Shown here: positions 54,988-64,000 of the stretch, piece after piece
How positions within the stretch are numbered: the first letter of the stretch is position 1
Layout: each line of letters begins with the position of its first letter
Assembly (NCBI RefSeq): GCF_003958625.1
Contig: NZ_RSEL01000005.1
Location: forward strand, 248,001 to 312,000
DNA from: Tsuneonella rigui
Lineage (GTDB): Bacteria > Pseudomonadota > Alphaproteobacteria > Sphingomonadales > Sphingomonadaceae
Length of the DNA stretch: 64,000 bases
Reading direction: 5' to 3'
The notes under the pieces: model-generated
Seen by the model: the letters and a program-made list of their open reading frames with translations, nothing else
Database searches by the model: none
Told to the model about the DNA's origin: nothing
Position numbers and translations under genes: made by a program

Positions 54988-56274
54988 ATGCTGTACCGTT
55001 TCGCTATGCCGCTGGCCCTGCTCGCGGCTCCTCTGGCAGCGGAGCCCGTTGCTCCAGCCCCGACCGAGGCGCCCGCGCCGTCCCCCGCGCTTGAGAAAGC
55101 GGGCGAAGGCGTGGCAGCGGTGCTGAAGGGCACGACGCCGGCGGAGGAGGTGTTTGCGCCGCAGTTTCTCGCCGCGGTATCGCCCACACAGCTCAAGGCG
55201 CTGGTTGATCAGATCGCGGCACAGTTCGGCCCCTTCGAGGGGCTGGAGAAGGTTACGGCCGCCGCCCCGGACCGCGGGACGATTGCGCTGCGCTTTGAGA
55301 AGGCGATCTATAGCGGTCCATTCGCCGTCCAACCAGACGGAAAGGTCGGCGGGCTTCTACTCAATGATTACAAACCGCTGGGCGACGACAGCACGGCAAT
55401 CGAGCGCGATCTCGCCGCGCTGCCGGGCAAGGTCAGTGTCCTTTATGCGCCGCTCGACGGCGGCACGCCGCGCATCGCGGTCAACGCAGATCAGCAGTTC
55501 GCGATCGGCTCGACGTTCAAGCTCTACGTGCTGGCCATGCTCGCCCGACAGGTCGAAGCGGGCATGCGCCGTTGGGAGGACGTCGTGCGCATCGATGACG
55601 TGCGTTCGCTCCCCAGCGGACAGATGCAGGACTGGCCGAAGAACGCGCCAGTCACGCTGCAGACGCTCGCGACGATGATGATCTCGATCAGCGACAACAC
55701 CGCGACCGACCAGCTCATCCACCTGCTCGGCCGCGAGACCCTTGCCGAGGAAGTGCGTGACAGCGGCCACTCCGCACCCGACCGGATGCTGCCGCTGCTG
55801 ACCACCCGCGAGATGTTCGCGCTCAAGGCCGATGCCGGGCGAGGGTCTGCCTATGCTGCCGCGCCGGAAGCGCAGCAGCACGTTGCGCTCGAAGCGCTGG
55901 CGCAGGAGATCACCGCGGACCCGTCAGCGATCACCGCACCGGCGTTTACCAGCCCGACCCTGATCGACGGCGTTGAGTGGTTCGCGAGCGCCGAGGATCT
56001 GCGCAAAGTCCTGCGCCAGATCGCTCAGCTGAAGGACCCGACCGCGCGCAACATCCTCGCGGTCAGCCCGTCGATCCCCGCGGCGCGGCGCAAGGACTGG
56101 GCGTACGCAGGCTACAAGGGCGGATCGGAGCCGGGCGTGCTCAACCTCACCTGGCTGCTGCAGAAGCCCGACGGCGCCTGGTGGGTTCTGGCGATCAGCT
56201 GGAACGATCCAGCTAAGCTGGTCGACAGCGCACCGCTCGAAATCCTCGCCCAACGAATCCTGGCCTTGCCCTGA
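54988..56274 (+). CDS. Secreted class A beta-lactamase-like serine hydrolase
   Basis: 428 residues. Signal peptide (MPLALLAAPLAAEP), a Pro/Ala linker and an N-terminal domain of about 100 residues (FLAAVSPTQLKALVDQIAAQFG, DUF3887-like) precede a class-A-type fold. The active-site motifs are S-x-x-K in IGSTFKLYV, S-D-N in ISISDNTATD and K-G-G in YKGGSEPG in place of K-T-G. The Omega-loop Glu of true beta-lactamases is not evident. It may be a D-Ala-D-Ala-type hydrolase or esterase rather than a resistance enzyme. Confidence 0.78.
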   Translation: MLYRFAMPLALLAAPLAAEPVAPAPTEAPAPSPALEKAGEGVAAVLKGTTPAEEVFAPQFLAAVSPTQLKALVDQIAAQFGPFEGLEKVTAAAPDRGTIALRFEKAIYSGPFAVQPDGKVGGLLLNDYKPLGDDSTAIERDLAALPGKVSVLYAPLDGGTPRIAVNADQQFAIGSTFKLYVLAMLARQVEAGMRRWEDVVRIDDVRSLPSGQMQDWPKNAPVTLQTLATMMISISDNTATDQLIHLLGRETLAEEVRDSGHSAPDRMLPLLTTREMFALKADAGRGSAYAAAPEAQQHVALEALAQEITADPSAITAPAFTSPTLIDGVEWFASAEDLRKVLRQIAQLKDPTARNILAVSPSIPAARRKDWAYAGYKGGSEPGVLNLTWLLQKPDGAWWVLAISWNDPAKLVDSAPLEILAQRILALP

Positions 56275-56322
56275 CCCGGCAACCCGCTTACGCTTACGTA
56301 AAGCGCTAAAGGAAAACCGGGT

Positions 56323-57174
<852 letters not shown>

Positions 57175-57180
57175 CGCCCG

Positions 57181-57876
57181 GTGCTGCGCGCTGGCTGGGG
57201 AAGCTGGCGCGCATGCCTGCTGTGGGGCATCGCGACCGCGATCGTCTCGCAGAGCTTTGCCTTCTTCATGCCCGCCGAGCTGGCGCACCCGATCCCGGGC
57301 GCCTCGATCACCAATCCGGTCCTCGCGTTCGAGTTCGCCCGCACGCCCGCGCATCTCGACGCCGTGTTCGGCCTGCCCGGTGACCCGCTGCGTGCCGGAC
57401 GCATTGCTGGCATGTTCCAGGGCAACGTGTTCGATTACCTGTTCATGGTCGTCTACGGGTCGTTCGTGCTCGCGTTTTTCGGCGCGAGCGCGAAGGCAAC
57501 AGGCGATCCGCGCTGGTGGTGGGCCGGATGGCTCGGCCCGCTGGCTGCGGTATCGGATGCGATCGAGAATGCGCTGCTGCTGTCGATCAACGCGGACATG
57601 GCCTCGCCGGAACCGGAGCTCGCGGCCCTGCCCTACTTCGTCTGGATCAAGTTCATCGCACTGGCGATCGCCTGCGGATTCGCGGCGTGGGCGATGGTGC
57701 GCCAGCGCGCTTGGCTGCCGGCGATCCTGGTGTTTCCGCCCGCGGTGGCGATCTGGGTGGGAGCAGCCGCGCCCTATCGCTACGGAGAGGCGGCGATTTT
57801 TACGATCTTCATCGCCTGGGTGGTGATGCTTGCGTTCGCCGCTTGGCAGGCCTGGCGCGAGCGACGCCTAGCATAG
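57181..57876 (+). CDS. Multi-pass membrane protein of unknown function
   Basis: 231 residues from a GTG seven bases after the moxR stop. At least five hydrophobic segments (LLWGIATAIVSQSFAFFM, YLFMVVYGSFVLAFFG, AAVSDAIENALLLS, FIALAIACGFAAWAM, AIFTIFIAWVVMLAFAAW) suggest an integral membrane protein. It is probably co-transcribed with moxR. No family was recognised. Confidence 0.75.
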   Translation: MLRAGWGSWRACLLWGIATAIVSQSFAFFMPAELAHPIPGASITNPVLAFEFARTPAHLDAVFGLPGDPLRAGRIAGMFQGNVFDYLFMVVYGSFVLAFFGASAKATGDPRWWWAGWLGPLAAVSDAIENALLLSINADMASPEPELAALPYFVWIKFIALAIACGFAAWAMVRQRAWLPAILVFPPAVAIWVGAAAPYRYGEAAIFTIFIAWVVMLAFAAWQAWRERRLA

Positions 57877-57957
57877 GTGGATGTGCCGCTACGAAAACCG
57901 TGCTAGCTGTCCTCGGTAGAGGGTCACTAAGGCCCCGGTCGCAGGGAGAAATTGCCG

Positions 57958-58263
57958 ATGGGGGACGGGCGCAAGGACAGCCGCCAGCCGATCGAGGTGT
58001 GGGGACACTACCGCACTTCGTCGGGCGGCAAGCGTGACGTGCCTATCAAGGACCTGTCGGAGACGGGCTGCCGGTTTTACGACAAGTTCTCCAGCCTGAT
58101 GCCGGGTGCCGAGATCACGCTCAGGATCGAAACGCTAGGGCCCTTCCCCGCCACCGTGCGGTGGCAGGACGGCGGCTATGTCGGGGTCGAGTTCCAGCAT
58201 CGCCTGTACGGCCCGATGTTCGACCACATCGTCCAGCGCCTCAGCGGCGCCTCGCGCCTCTAG
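57958..58263 (+). CDS. PilZ domain protein
   Basis: 101 residues from the ATG at 57958, with GGGAGA nine bases upstream. c-di-GMP motifs are RKDSR (RxxxR, residues about 4-8) and DLSETGC (DxSxxG). It is a stand-alone domain like the protein at 13285. Its end is two bases from the convergent chemoreceptor gene end. Confidence 0.85.
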   Translation: MGDGRKDSRQPIEVWGHYRTSSGGKRDVPIKDLSETGCRFYDKFSSLMPGAEITLRIETLGPFPATVRWQDGGYVGVEFQHRLYGPMFDHIVQRLSGASRL

Positions 58264-58264
58264 T

Positions 58265-59662
58265 TTACAGGACGTAGGCGAGTTCGAAGTCGCCCCAGCG
58301 GCGGCCGTCGATGACCAGCGGAACGTAGACGTTGCGCACGATCTCGTAGGTCCGCCCGTCGCCCTCCTGGCGATAGACCGCCATCATGTAGGGATCGCTG
58401 CTGGCCTTGGCCTTGCGGTCGATCGCGTCGAGCAAGATGCGGCCGTTGCGGCAGTACTTGGTATCGTGCGCGAGGTCGCCGGTCGGGGCGCGCGAGCGAT
58501 CGGTGATGTGGGTCGGCAGGAAGCCCTGCATGTCGGCTTGCGAGCACATCTTGACCGCCCCGCCCTCGGCCACGACGCGGTCGTTGACCGGGCGCCAGTT
58601 GCCGTCCGCCCAGTCGCTGAGCGACGTGCGGAAGCGCTTGGGGTTGCTGCCCGGCACTTCGCGGTAGGCAGTGTCGAACAGCGCTGATGGCGTCAGCTTG
58701 CCTTCGCGGAGCGCGCTCTCGGCGCGCTCGACGATCTCGCGGGCGAAGCCTTGCGCCTTGTCGACCATCGCGCTGTCAGCGGGCGAGAGGCCGGCCTTGA
58801 CGATCTCGTCGAACATCGCGCTGGCGGTGAGTTCGAGCTGCTCGATCCGGCTGTGCGCCGCCGACAGCTTGCTCTCGTTCTCGATCGCAGCACGGTCGAA
58901 CGAATCGAGCACCGTCTGCACCGCGTGGACATGGTTGCTGATGGTGGCGGTCGCGCGCGTGATCTGGTCGTTCTGGCCGTCGACCTCGACGATCAGCTCG
59001 TTGACCGTGCGCATGGTGTGATGGATCTGCCCGACCGAGGCCTTGGCCGCGCCGCTCTCGCGCGCGCCGCGCTCGATCTTGGCGATCACTTCGTCGGCTT
59101 CCTGGCCCAGCGTATCGATCGTACGCCCGATTTCCTCGGTCGCGCGGCGGGTGTCGTTGGCGAGGCTCTTCACCTCGCTCGCGACGACCGCAAAGGTGCG
59201 GCCCGCGTCCCCTGCCCGCATCGCTTCGATGGTGGCGTTGAGGGCGAGGATGTTGGTCGTCTCGGCGATCTGGTCGATCTCCTGCGCGCTGCGGCGCACC
59301 TGCGCCATCGCCGCGGCGAAGCCGGTGACGTGGCTGGTCAGCGTCTCGACGAGCTCGAGCAGGCCGGTGATCTGGTCGAGCGAGGACTGGATCAGGCTGG
59401 ACCCTTCGCCGAGCCGCTCGATCGCGCGTTCGGACAGCAAGCGCGCCTCGTCGCTCGCCTGCGCGACCTTCATCTGGTCGGTCTCGAGCCCGGCGACGGT
59501 TTCCTGCAGCGCCGAGTGCTCCGCGCGCAGCTTCTCGCTCGACACCATCACCGCGTGGATGATGCCGGCAACGTCGGTGCAACCGACCGTAACCTCTCCG
59601 CACGAGGCGGAGATGCGGTCGATCCCCCGACCGGCCGCGACGTCGATTGCTGCGTGTTCCAT
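58265..59662 (-). CDS. Soluble methyl-accepting chemotaxis-like protein with C-terminal sensor region
   Basis: 465 residues with no membrane segment. The signalling hairpin tip is IDQIAETTNILALNATIEAMRAG (about residues 130-152), within long coiled coils. Unusually, a folded-looking domain follows it at the C-terminus (residues about 320-465): SALFDTAYREVPGSNPKRF, FLPTHITDRSRAPTGDLAHD, KYCRNGRILLDAIDRKA. Such a region normally lies at the N-terminus of receptors and resembles Cache/PAS-like ligand domains, so the order is inverted. It is probably a cytoplasmic sensor. No che genes are in the window. Confidence 0.85.
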   Translation of the reverse strand: MEHAAIDVAAGRGIDRISASCGEVTVGCTDVAGIIHAVMVSSEKLRAEHSALQETVAGLETDQMKVAQASDEARLLSERAIERLGEGSSLIQSSLDQITGLLELVETLTSHVTGFAAAMAQVRRSAQEIDQIAETTNILALNATIEAMRAGDAGRTFAVVASEVKSLANDTRRATEEIGRTIDTLGQEADEVIAKIERGARESGAAKASVGQIHHTMRTVNELIVEVDGQNDQITRATATISNHVHAVQTVLDSFDRAAIENESKLSAAHSRIEQLELTASAMFDEIVKAGLSPADSAMVDKAQGFAREIVERAESALREGKLTPSALFDTAYREVPGSNPKRFRTSLSDWADGNWRPVNDRVVAEGGAVKMCSQADMQGFLPTHITDRSRAPTGDLAHDTKYCRNGRILLDAIDRKAKASSDPYMMAVYRQEGDGRTYEIVRNVYVPLVIDGRRWGDFELAYVL

Positions 59663-59873
59663 GCTTGCTGCGAGAGCCCCCGTTTATCTTGCACGCCGGA
59701 ATAGGCGGCGGATGGTTAGCGAAGGTTTAAGGTCGCGGCGGTGGCTCATCTCGGCGCACAAATGATTCAACCTGCTGTGGCTACCGGCGGCCGAGAAGCC
59801 GGAGCGCGCACCTCCTGAACCGGCCGCTAGCGACCCGCTGGCGCCGCTTTCGAAATAGGAGTATGCTCCGGCC

Positions 59874-61055
59874 ATGTTCTTCAACTTCGTCGACGAGCTC
59901 CGCAGCGCCGGCATTCCGGCCAGCTTCAAGGAACACCTCACGCTGCTTGAGGCGCTCGAAAAGGATGTCATCGAGCAGACCCCCGAGGCGTTCTACTACC
60001 TGTCCCGCGCGACCTTCGTGAAGGACGAAGGGTTGATCGACCGGTTCGACCAGGTGTTCCAGAAGGTGTTCAAGGGAATCCTGACCGACTACGGCCAGCA
60101 GAAGGTCGATATCCCGGAAGATTGGTTGAAGGCGGTCGCCGAGAAGTTCCTCACGCCCGAGGAGATGGAGGCGATCAAGTCCCTCGGATCGTGGGACGAG
60201 ATCATGGAGACGCTCAAGAAGCGCCTCGAGGAGCAGGAAAAGCGCCATCAGGGCGGCAACAAGTGGATCGGCACCGGCGGCACCAGCCCCTTCGGCAACG
60301 GCGGCTACAACCCCGAAGGCGTGCGCATCGGCGGCGAGAGCAAGCACAAGCGCGCGCTCAAGGTCTGGGAAAAGCGCGAGTTCAAGAACCTCGACAACAC
60401 CCGCGAGCTCGGCACCCGCAACATCAAGATGGCGCTGCGCCGCCTGCGCCGCTTCGCCCGCGAGGGCGCGCAGGACGAGCTCGACATCGACGCGACGATC
60501 GAGGGCACCGCCAAGCAGGGCTGGCTCGACATCCACATGCGCGCCGAGCGGCACAATGCGGTGAAACTGCTCCTGTTCCTCGACGTCGGCGGCTCGATGG
60601 ACCCGTTCATCAAGCTGGTCGAGGAGCTGTTCAGCGCCGCCACTGCGGAGTTCAAGAACCTCGAGTTCTTCTACTTCCACAACTGCCTCTACGAAGGCGT
60701 TTGGAAGGACAACCGCCGCCGCTGGGCCGAGCGGACCAAGACCTGGGATGTGCTCCACAAGTACGGCCACGACTACAAGATCGTGTTCGTCGGCGACGCG
60801 GCGATGAGCCCGTACGAGATCACCCATCCCGGCGGCAGCGTCGAGCACATGAACGAGGAAGCCGGCGCGACCTGGCTGCACCGCGTGACCAACACCTATC
60901 CCGCGACCGTGTGGCTGAACCCGGTGCCGGAACAGCAGTGGGGCTATTCGCAGTCGACCAAGCTGATCAAGCAGCTGGTCAACGACCGCATGTACCCGCT
61001 GACCCTCGACGGCCTCGACGACGCAATGCGCGAGTTGAGCCGCAAGCAGGGTTGA
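59874..61055 (+). CDS. VWA domain protein (CoxE-like), putative MoxR partner
   Basis: 393 residues. The N-terminal helical half ([21 protein letters not shown]) matches the family of MoxR-associated VWA proteins. The VWA domain at about residues 225-390 carries a metal site reading [10 protein letters not shown], in which the first Ser of D-x-S-x-S is Gly. [13 protein letters not shown] is the distal part of the fold. It is expected to act with the MoxR ATPase at 56323 as a chaperone for metalloenzymes or envelope functions. Confidence 0.85.
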   Translation: MFFNFVDELRSAGIPASFKEHLTLLEALEKDVIEQTPEAFYYLSRATFVKDEGLIDRFDQVFQKVFKGILTDYGQQKVDIPEDWLKAVAEKFLTPEEMEAIKSLGSWDEIMETLKKRLEEQEKRHQGGNKWIGTGGTSPFGNGGYNPEGVRIGGESKHKRALKVWEKREFKNLDNTRELGTRNIKMALRRLRRFAREGAQDELDIDATIEGTAKQGWLDIHMRAERHNAVKLLLFLDVGGSMDPFIKLVEELFSAATAEFKNLEFFYFHNCLYEGVWKDNRRRWAERTKTWDVLHKYGHDYKIVFVGDAAMSPYEITHPGGSVEHMNEEAGATWLHRVTNTYPATVWLNPVPEQQWGYSQSTKLIKQLVNDRMYPLTLDGLDDAMRELSRKQG

Positions 61056-61084
61056 GGTAAGTTCGGCGCAGAGGAGTCGGTGCC

Positions 61085-61444
61085 ATGCGGTTGATTATCC
61101 TGCCCCTTTGCTTCGTCGCGCTGACCGGCGCGGTGCCCGCGCCGGAGGTTTCACAAGGCAAATCGGCGATAATGCCGGCCTACACCGTGCCGCCGCAGCG
61201 CTGGACCAGCGTGGATGAGGCGCTTGCCCCGCAGAACTGCCGCGATCGAATCCAGCAGGTGCGCGATGCGTCGGGGCAGCCGGTGCTAGACAAAACGCCG
61301 GCGACTGCGGGCGAAGGCTATCTGATCAACGCAGTCGACATGCGGGTCGACGGCTGCGCGGTGATGCAGATGAAGGGCAACGTAAACGACCTGCGCCCGC
61401 TGCCGGTGACCGAGGGTCCGGCGCGGTTGCAGCCGGCGCGCTGA
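61085..61444 (+). CDS. Small secreted hypothetical protein
   Basis: 119 residues with a signal peptide (MRLIILPLCFVALTGAVPA). The mature part has two cysteines (PQNCRDR and VDGCAV) that could form a disulfide. It is probably periplasmic. No family was recognised. It follows the VWA gene by 29 bp on the same strand. Confidence 0.7.
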   Translation: MRLIILPLCFVALTGAVPAPEVSQGKSAIMPAYTVPPQRWTSVDEALAPQNCRDRIQQVRDASGQPVLDKTPATAGEGYLINAVDMRVDGCAVMQMKGNVNDLRPLPVTEGPARLQPAR

Positions 61445-61460
61445 GCAACACTCAGACACC

Positions 61461-61545
61461 GTCATCCCGGGCTTGACCCGGGATCGTGCTTTTCTTGTTG
61501 CGACATCGGCAAGGCAGCCTGACCCCGGCTCAAGGCCGGGGTGAC
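61461..61545. repeat. Inverted pair of palindromic repeats (BIME-like)
   Basis: Two 25-bp units face each other: 61461-61485, with arms ATCCCGGG/CCCGGGAT around CTTGA, and 61521-61545, with arms ACCCCGGC/GCCGGGGT around TCAAG. Read on the opposite strand, the second matches the first at 21 of 25 positions, and the four differences (positions 5/23 and 11/17) are compensatory pairs. This is a REP-type element in the 224-bp gap before the Amj-like gene; the rest of the gap shows nothing else. Confidence 0.85.
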
Positions 61546-61668
61546 GTTGAGTTGTGGAGAGCGGGGAGCGCAGCCTCGGGCATGCGCTGGTACACAAGTG
61601 GCGGAATACGGATCGCGTCGACTTACCCATAGCGCCACACGCCCGGCGGTCCTAAAGGCGCTCCCGCG

Positions 61669-62472
61669 ATGGACACCCAGCTAGCAATCATCTGCATCCT
61701 GACGTTCGGGATCAATCTGATCGGCACGCTCGCCTACGCGGCGCGTATCGCTGGGGTGCGTACGCGGCGGATCGCGATGAGCTTTGCGCTGTTCAACGTG
61801 CTGGTGCTGGTCAGCCGCACCGCCAACGGCTTCCTGGGGCCGTTCCTTGCCAAGCGGATCGAGAGCCGGCTCATCACCGGCGGCGGCCACCAACTGGCGG
61901 ACGATTTCCGCATGGTGCTGGGCAGCGCGTCGCTCGCAGTGTTCATCGGCATCCTGCTGGTGCCGACCGGCCAGCGGCTGTTCGCGCGGGCGATTGGACA
62001 TTTCCAGCGCCACCGTTCGACCGGCAAGCTGATCCTGCGCTCGGCCACCCCGTCGGGCCTGCGCACCGTGCGAGAGGAAGTCTCGCTGCCGGCGCGCGGT
62101 CACCTGAAGGCGCTGAGGAAGCCGCTCGGCGTGTCGTGGACCGTGCTCGCCGGCAACGCGATGGCGCAGGCGCTGCTGACCGTCGGCGTGGTCGCCTCAC
62201 TCTACGCCGGCTATCTCGCGCCCGAGTTCCGGGTGACCGCGAGCCAGCTTTCGGCGGTCATCAACGGCTTTGCCACCATCCTGCTGTTTGCGCTGATCGA
62301 CCCGCAGCTATCGGTGATGACCGATGACGTGGTCGAAGGCCGCATCGACGAGCCGCTGTTCCGCCGCACGATCGTGTGGATCAGCTTCAGCCGCCTGGTG
62401 GGCACGTTGATCGCGCAGGCCTTCTTCGTCCCCGCCGCCGCGCTGGTCGCGTGGATCGCGGTGCACGCTTAG
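61669..62472 (+). CDS. Amj-like lipid II flippase family protein (DUF2837)
   Basis: 267 residues with about six hydrophobic segments. The N-terminal LAYAARIAGVRTRRIAMSFALFNVLVLVSRTANGF matches the DUF2837/Amj family, originally an alternate to MurJ in Bacillus. It may flip lipid-linked cell-wall precursors across the inner membrane. Assignment is from recalled family sequence. The ATG at 61669 gives the expected start. Confidence 0.72.
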   Translation: MDTQLAIICILTFGINLIGTLAYAARIAGVRTRRIAMSFALFNVLVLVSRTANGFLGPFLAKRIESRLITGGGHQLADDFRMVLGSASLAVFIGILLVPTGQRLFARAIGHFQRHRSTGKLILRSATPSGLRTVREEVSLPARGHLKALRKPLGVSWTVLAGNAMAQALLTVGVVASLYAGYLAPEFRVTASQLSAVINGFATILLFALIDPQLSVMTDDVVEGRIDEPLFRRTIVWISFSRLVGTLIAQAFFVPAAALVAWIAVHA

Positions 62473-62483
62473 GTTTTCTGCCC

Positions 62484-63761
62484 CTAAGTCTTCTGGTCCA
62501 GCTCTTCGTTTAGCCGCAGGCTGCAGCGCCAGAAAAAGAACGCCGGGATGAGGCTCATCAGGCTGGCGGCATAGAGCACGTAGCGCACGCTGTCCTCGCC
62601 GAAGCTGGGCTTGATCGCGTCCGACAGCATGCCGAACGCGAGCGGCCCGAGGCCGAGGCCGATCAGGTTCTGGAAGAACAGCAGCACCGCCGACGCCATC
62701 GCGCGCGATTGTGGCGAAGTGAGCCCCTGCACGCTCGAATAAGTCGGGCCGTAATAAAGCGAGCCCAGGAACGTCGGCACGAACAGCAGGAACAGCGCGG
62801 CGCGCCAGTCGGCCATCGAGTAGCCGAGGATCGCAGTCGGCGCGACCAGCAGCATGCCCCACGCGGCGGCGGTCAGCACGTGCTTGCGGTTGGTGTGCCC
62901 GAAGCGGTCGGCGATCTTGCCGCTCATCCACGTGCCCAGAATGCCGCCCGCGCCGTTGACGATGCCGAAGTAGAGCCCGACCTCACCCGGCGACAGGCCG
63001 TAGGTCCGCTGGAAGAAGATCGTCGCCCAGGTAGCCTTGCCATAACTGAGGAACGCCGCGAACGAAGCGGCCGCGAGCAGCAGCACCATCGCCCTGCTGC
63101 TGAAGATCGCCTGCAGCGCCGCGCCGGTGTCGACCCGTGCCACGGGCGCTGCCGCCTCGATACGGTGCCGCGGATCCTTGAGAACCAACATGACAACCAC
63201 CGCCATCGCCAGCCCCGGCAGGCCGACGATCATGAACGCGTGCCGCCAGCCCAATGCGTCGACCAGCAGCCCCCCGATGATCATGCCGAGCACCGTCCCG
63301 ATCGGAATCCCAAGCGCGTAGAACCCCAGGGCCGACGCGCGCTTCTCCTTGGGCACGAGGTCGCTGATCAGCGAGTGCGCCGCGGGAGTGCAGCCCGCCT
63401 CGCCGACGCCAACGCCGATGCGGGCGAGCAGCAGGTGGGTGAAGTTCTGCGCCAGCCCGCACAGCGCGGTCATTCCGCTCCAGATCGCCAGCGCGGCGGC
63501 GATCAGCCGTGGCCGGTTGGTGCTGGGCTTGTCCGCATATCGTGCGATCGGCAGGCCCAGCACGGTGTAGAACAGCGCGAACGCGATGCCCGTCATCAGC
63601 CCGATCTGCGTATCGCTGAGGTGCAGATCCTTCGCGATCGGCTCGGCAAGGATATTGACGATCTGCCGATCGATGAAGTTGAAGATGTAGACGATCAGCA
63701 GGATCCACAGCGTCGCTGAGACCCCGCGCCGCCCGGCTTCGGCTGCCGGCGCGCTTGCCAT
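62484..63761 (-). CDS. MFS transporter, spinster-like family
   Basis: 425 residues with twelve predicted membrane segments. The opening LIVYIFNFIDRQIVNILAEPI and motif GLPIARYADKPSTNRPRLIA, plus ARIGVGVGEAGCTPAAHSLISD, are typical of the spinster-like MFS group abundant in sphingomonads. Substrate is unknown. It is convergent with the Amj-like gene (12-bp gap). Confidence 0.9.
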   Translation of the reverse strand: MASAPAAEAGRRGVSATLWILLIVYIFNFIDRQIVNILAEPIAKDLHLSDTQIGLMTGIAFALFYTVLGLPIARYADKPSTNRPRLIAAALAIWSGMTALCGLAQNFTHLLLARIGVGVGEAGCTPAAHSLISDLVPKEKRASALGFYALGIPIGTVLGMIIGGLLVDALGWRHAFMIVGLPGLAMAVVVMLVLKDPRHRIEAAAPVARVDTGAALQAIFSSRAMVLLLAAASFAAFLSYGKATWATIFFQRTYGLSPGEVGLYFGIVNGAGGILGTWMSGKIADRFGHTNRKHVLTAAAWGMLLVAPTAILGYSMADWRAALFLLFVPTFLGSLYYGPTYSSVQGLTSPQSRAMASAVLLFFQNLIGLGLGPLAFGMLSDAIKPSFGEDSVRYVLYAASLMSLIPAFFFWRCSLRLNEELDQKT

Positions 63762-63841
63762 TCCTGTATATCCTCTCGACCGCGACGCTTGAGCGCCGTC
63801 TGCCCCGTAGCGTCGGGGAGCAGGCCGGTCAGGTCAAGCGC

Positions 63842-64000
63842 TTAGTACAGCAGGAGGTCGGCGATTTCCTCGCGCCAGCGCGCTTCGTCGGAGCCCGCGC
63901 GGGTGTCGAGATCGAGCGGCTCGGCGCATTCGTCGTCGACCCATTCGCGCAAGGCGGGCCCGCCGTTGATCACGTCGATCGCGAGGCGGTTGAACTCGTA
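63842..64000 (-). CDS. C-terminal end of a truncated gene at the window edge
   Basis: The last 52 codons of a leftward gene whose start lies beyond position 64000, ending with TAA (63842-63844). The readable tail is NRLAIDVINGGPALREWVDD, an acidic stretch and DLLLY at the end. No family was recognised from this fragment. It is upstream of, and on the same strand as, the MFS transporter gene, across an 80-bp gap. Confidence 0.6.
   Translation of the reverse strand, partial: YEFNRLAIDVINGGPALREWVDDECAEPLDLDTRAGSDEARWREEIADLLLY

Overview
The window is a high-GC chromosomal segment, almost certainly from an alphaproteobacterium of the order Sphingomonadales (Sphingomonas/Erythrobacter type). The basis is the gene set: the hrcA-grpE and dnaK-dnaJ arrangements, a short class-3 ProS, PhaR, an E2 with a long Ala/Pro linker, a HisKA_2-type kinase, a vgr-related metallopeptidase-like protein and DUF805. 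It also rests on Ala/Arg/Gly-rich, GC-skewed codon use. No taxonomic search was possible, so genus and species are not claimed.

Region 1 (2-3182) is core: mrdA (PBP2) and rodA, translationally coupled and ending in a hairpin, then tRNA-Lys(CTT).

Region 2 (3137-13142) is the accessory heart of the window: a roughly 10-kb integrative element inserted into the 3' half of tRNA-Lys. A 47-bp perfect direct repeat marks both ends (3137-3183 and 13096-13142). Just inside each end is the composite motif CGTAAG-N5-CGTAAG, a good candidate for integrase arm sites. Cargo on the plus strand is an EcoRI/RsrI-type restriction-modification pair (GAATTC specificity predicted) followed by a GIY-YIG-like protein; a divergent gene of unknown function sits next to the endonuclease. 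The minus strand holds a phage-satellite-like backbone: tyrosine integrase, AlpA-like regulator, DUF3987/YfjI-type replication protein, a non-coding region densely packed with GTCGC/GCGAC pentamers (possible origin), and a tightly coupled operon of small genes including a DUF5681 protein. No capsid, tail or conjugation genes are visible.

Region 3 (13143-36052) is core: a PilZ protein, pyruvate dehydrogenase E3 (lpdA) and E2 (pdhC) with two unrelated genes between them, a universal stress protein, RNase R, an M28 peptidase, DUF805, proS, phaR, alr, an MHS-family transporter, an Fe-S scaffold protein, cvpA, radA, a patatin-like protein, dnaJ and dnaK. dnaK is preceded by a sigma-32-like promoter.

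Region 4 (36222-49163) holds a periplasmic copper chaperone, a vgr-related protein, an indoleamine-dioxygenase-family protein, a CDF transporter, grpE/hrcA, rph/rdgB, a CAP protein, hemW/xerC, DedA, gshB, yraN/rsmI and a LppC/LpoA-like PBP activator.

Region 5 (49217-64000) holds parE, a three-gene phosphosignalling operon whose last gene seems to start at ATA, an alpha/beta hydrolase, a class-A beta-lactamase-like protein, a MoxR ATPase and its VWA partner separated by other genes, a second PilZ protein, a soluble chemoreceptor with a C-terminal sensor-like region, an Amj-like flippase, a spinster-type MFS transporter and a truncated gene at the right edge. Short palindromic repeats occur between genes near 61.5 kb and, in frame, inside the pdhC linker.
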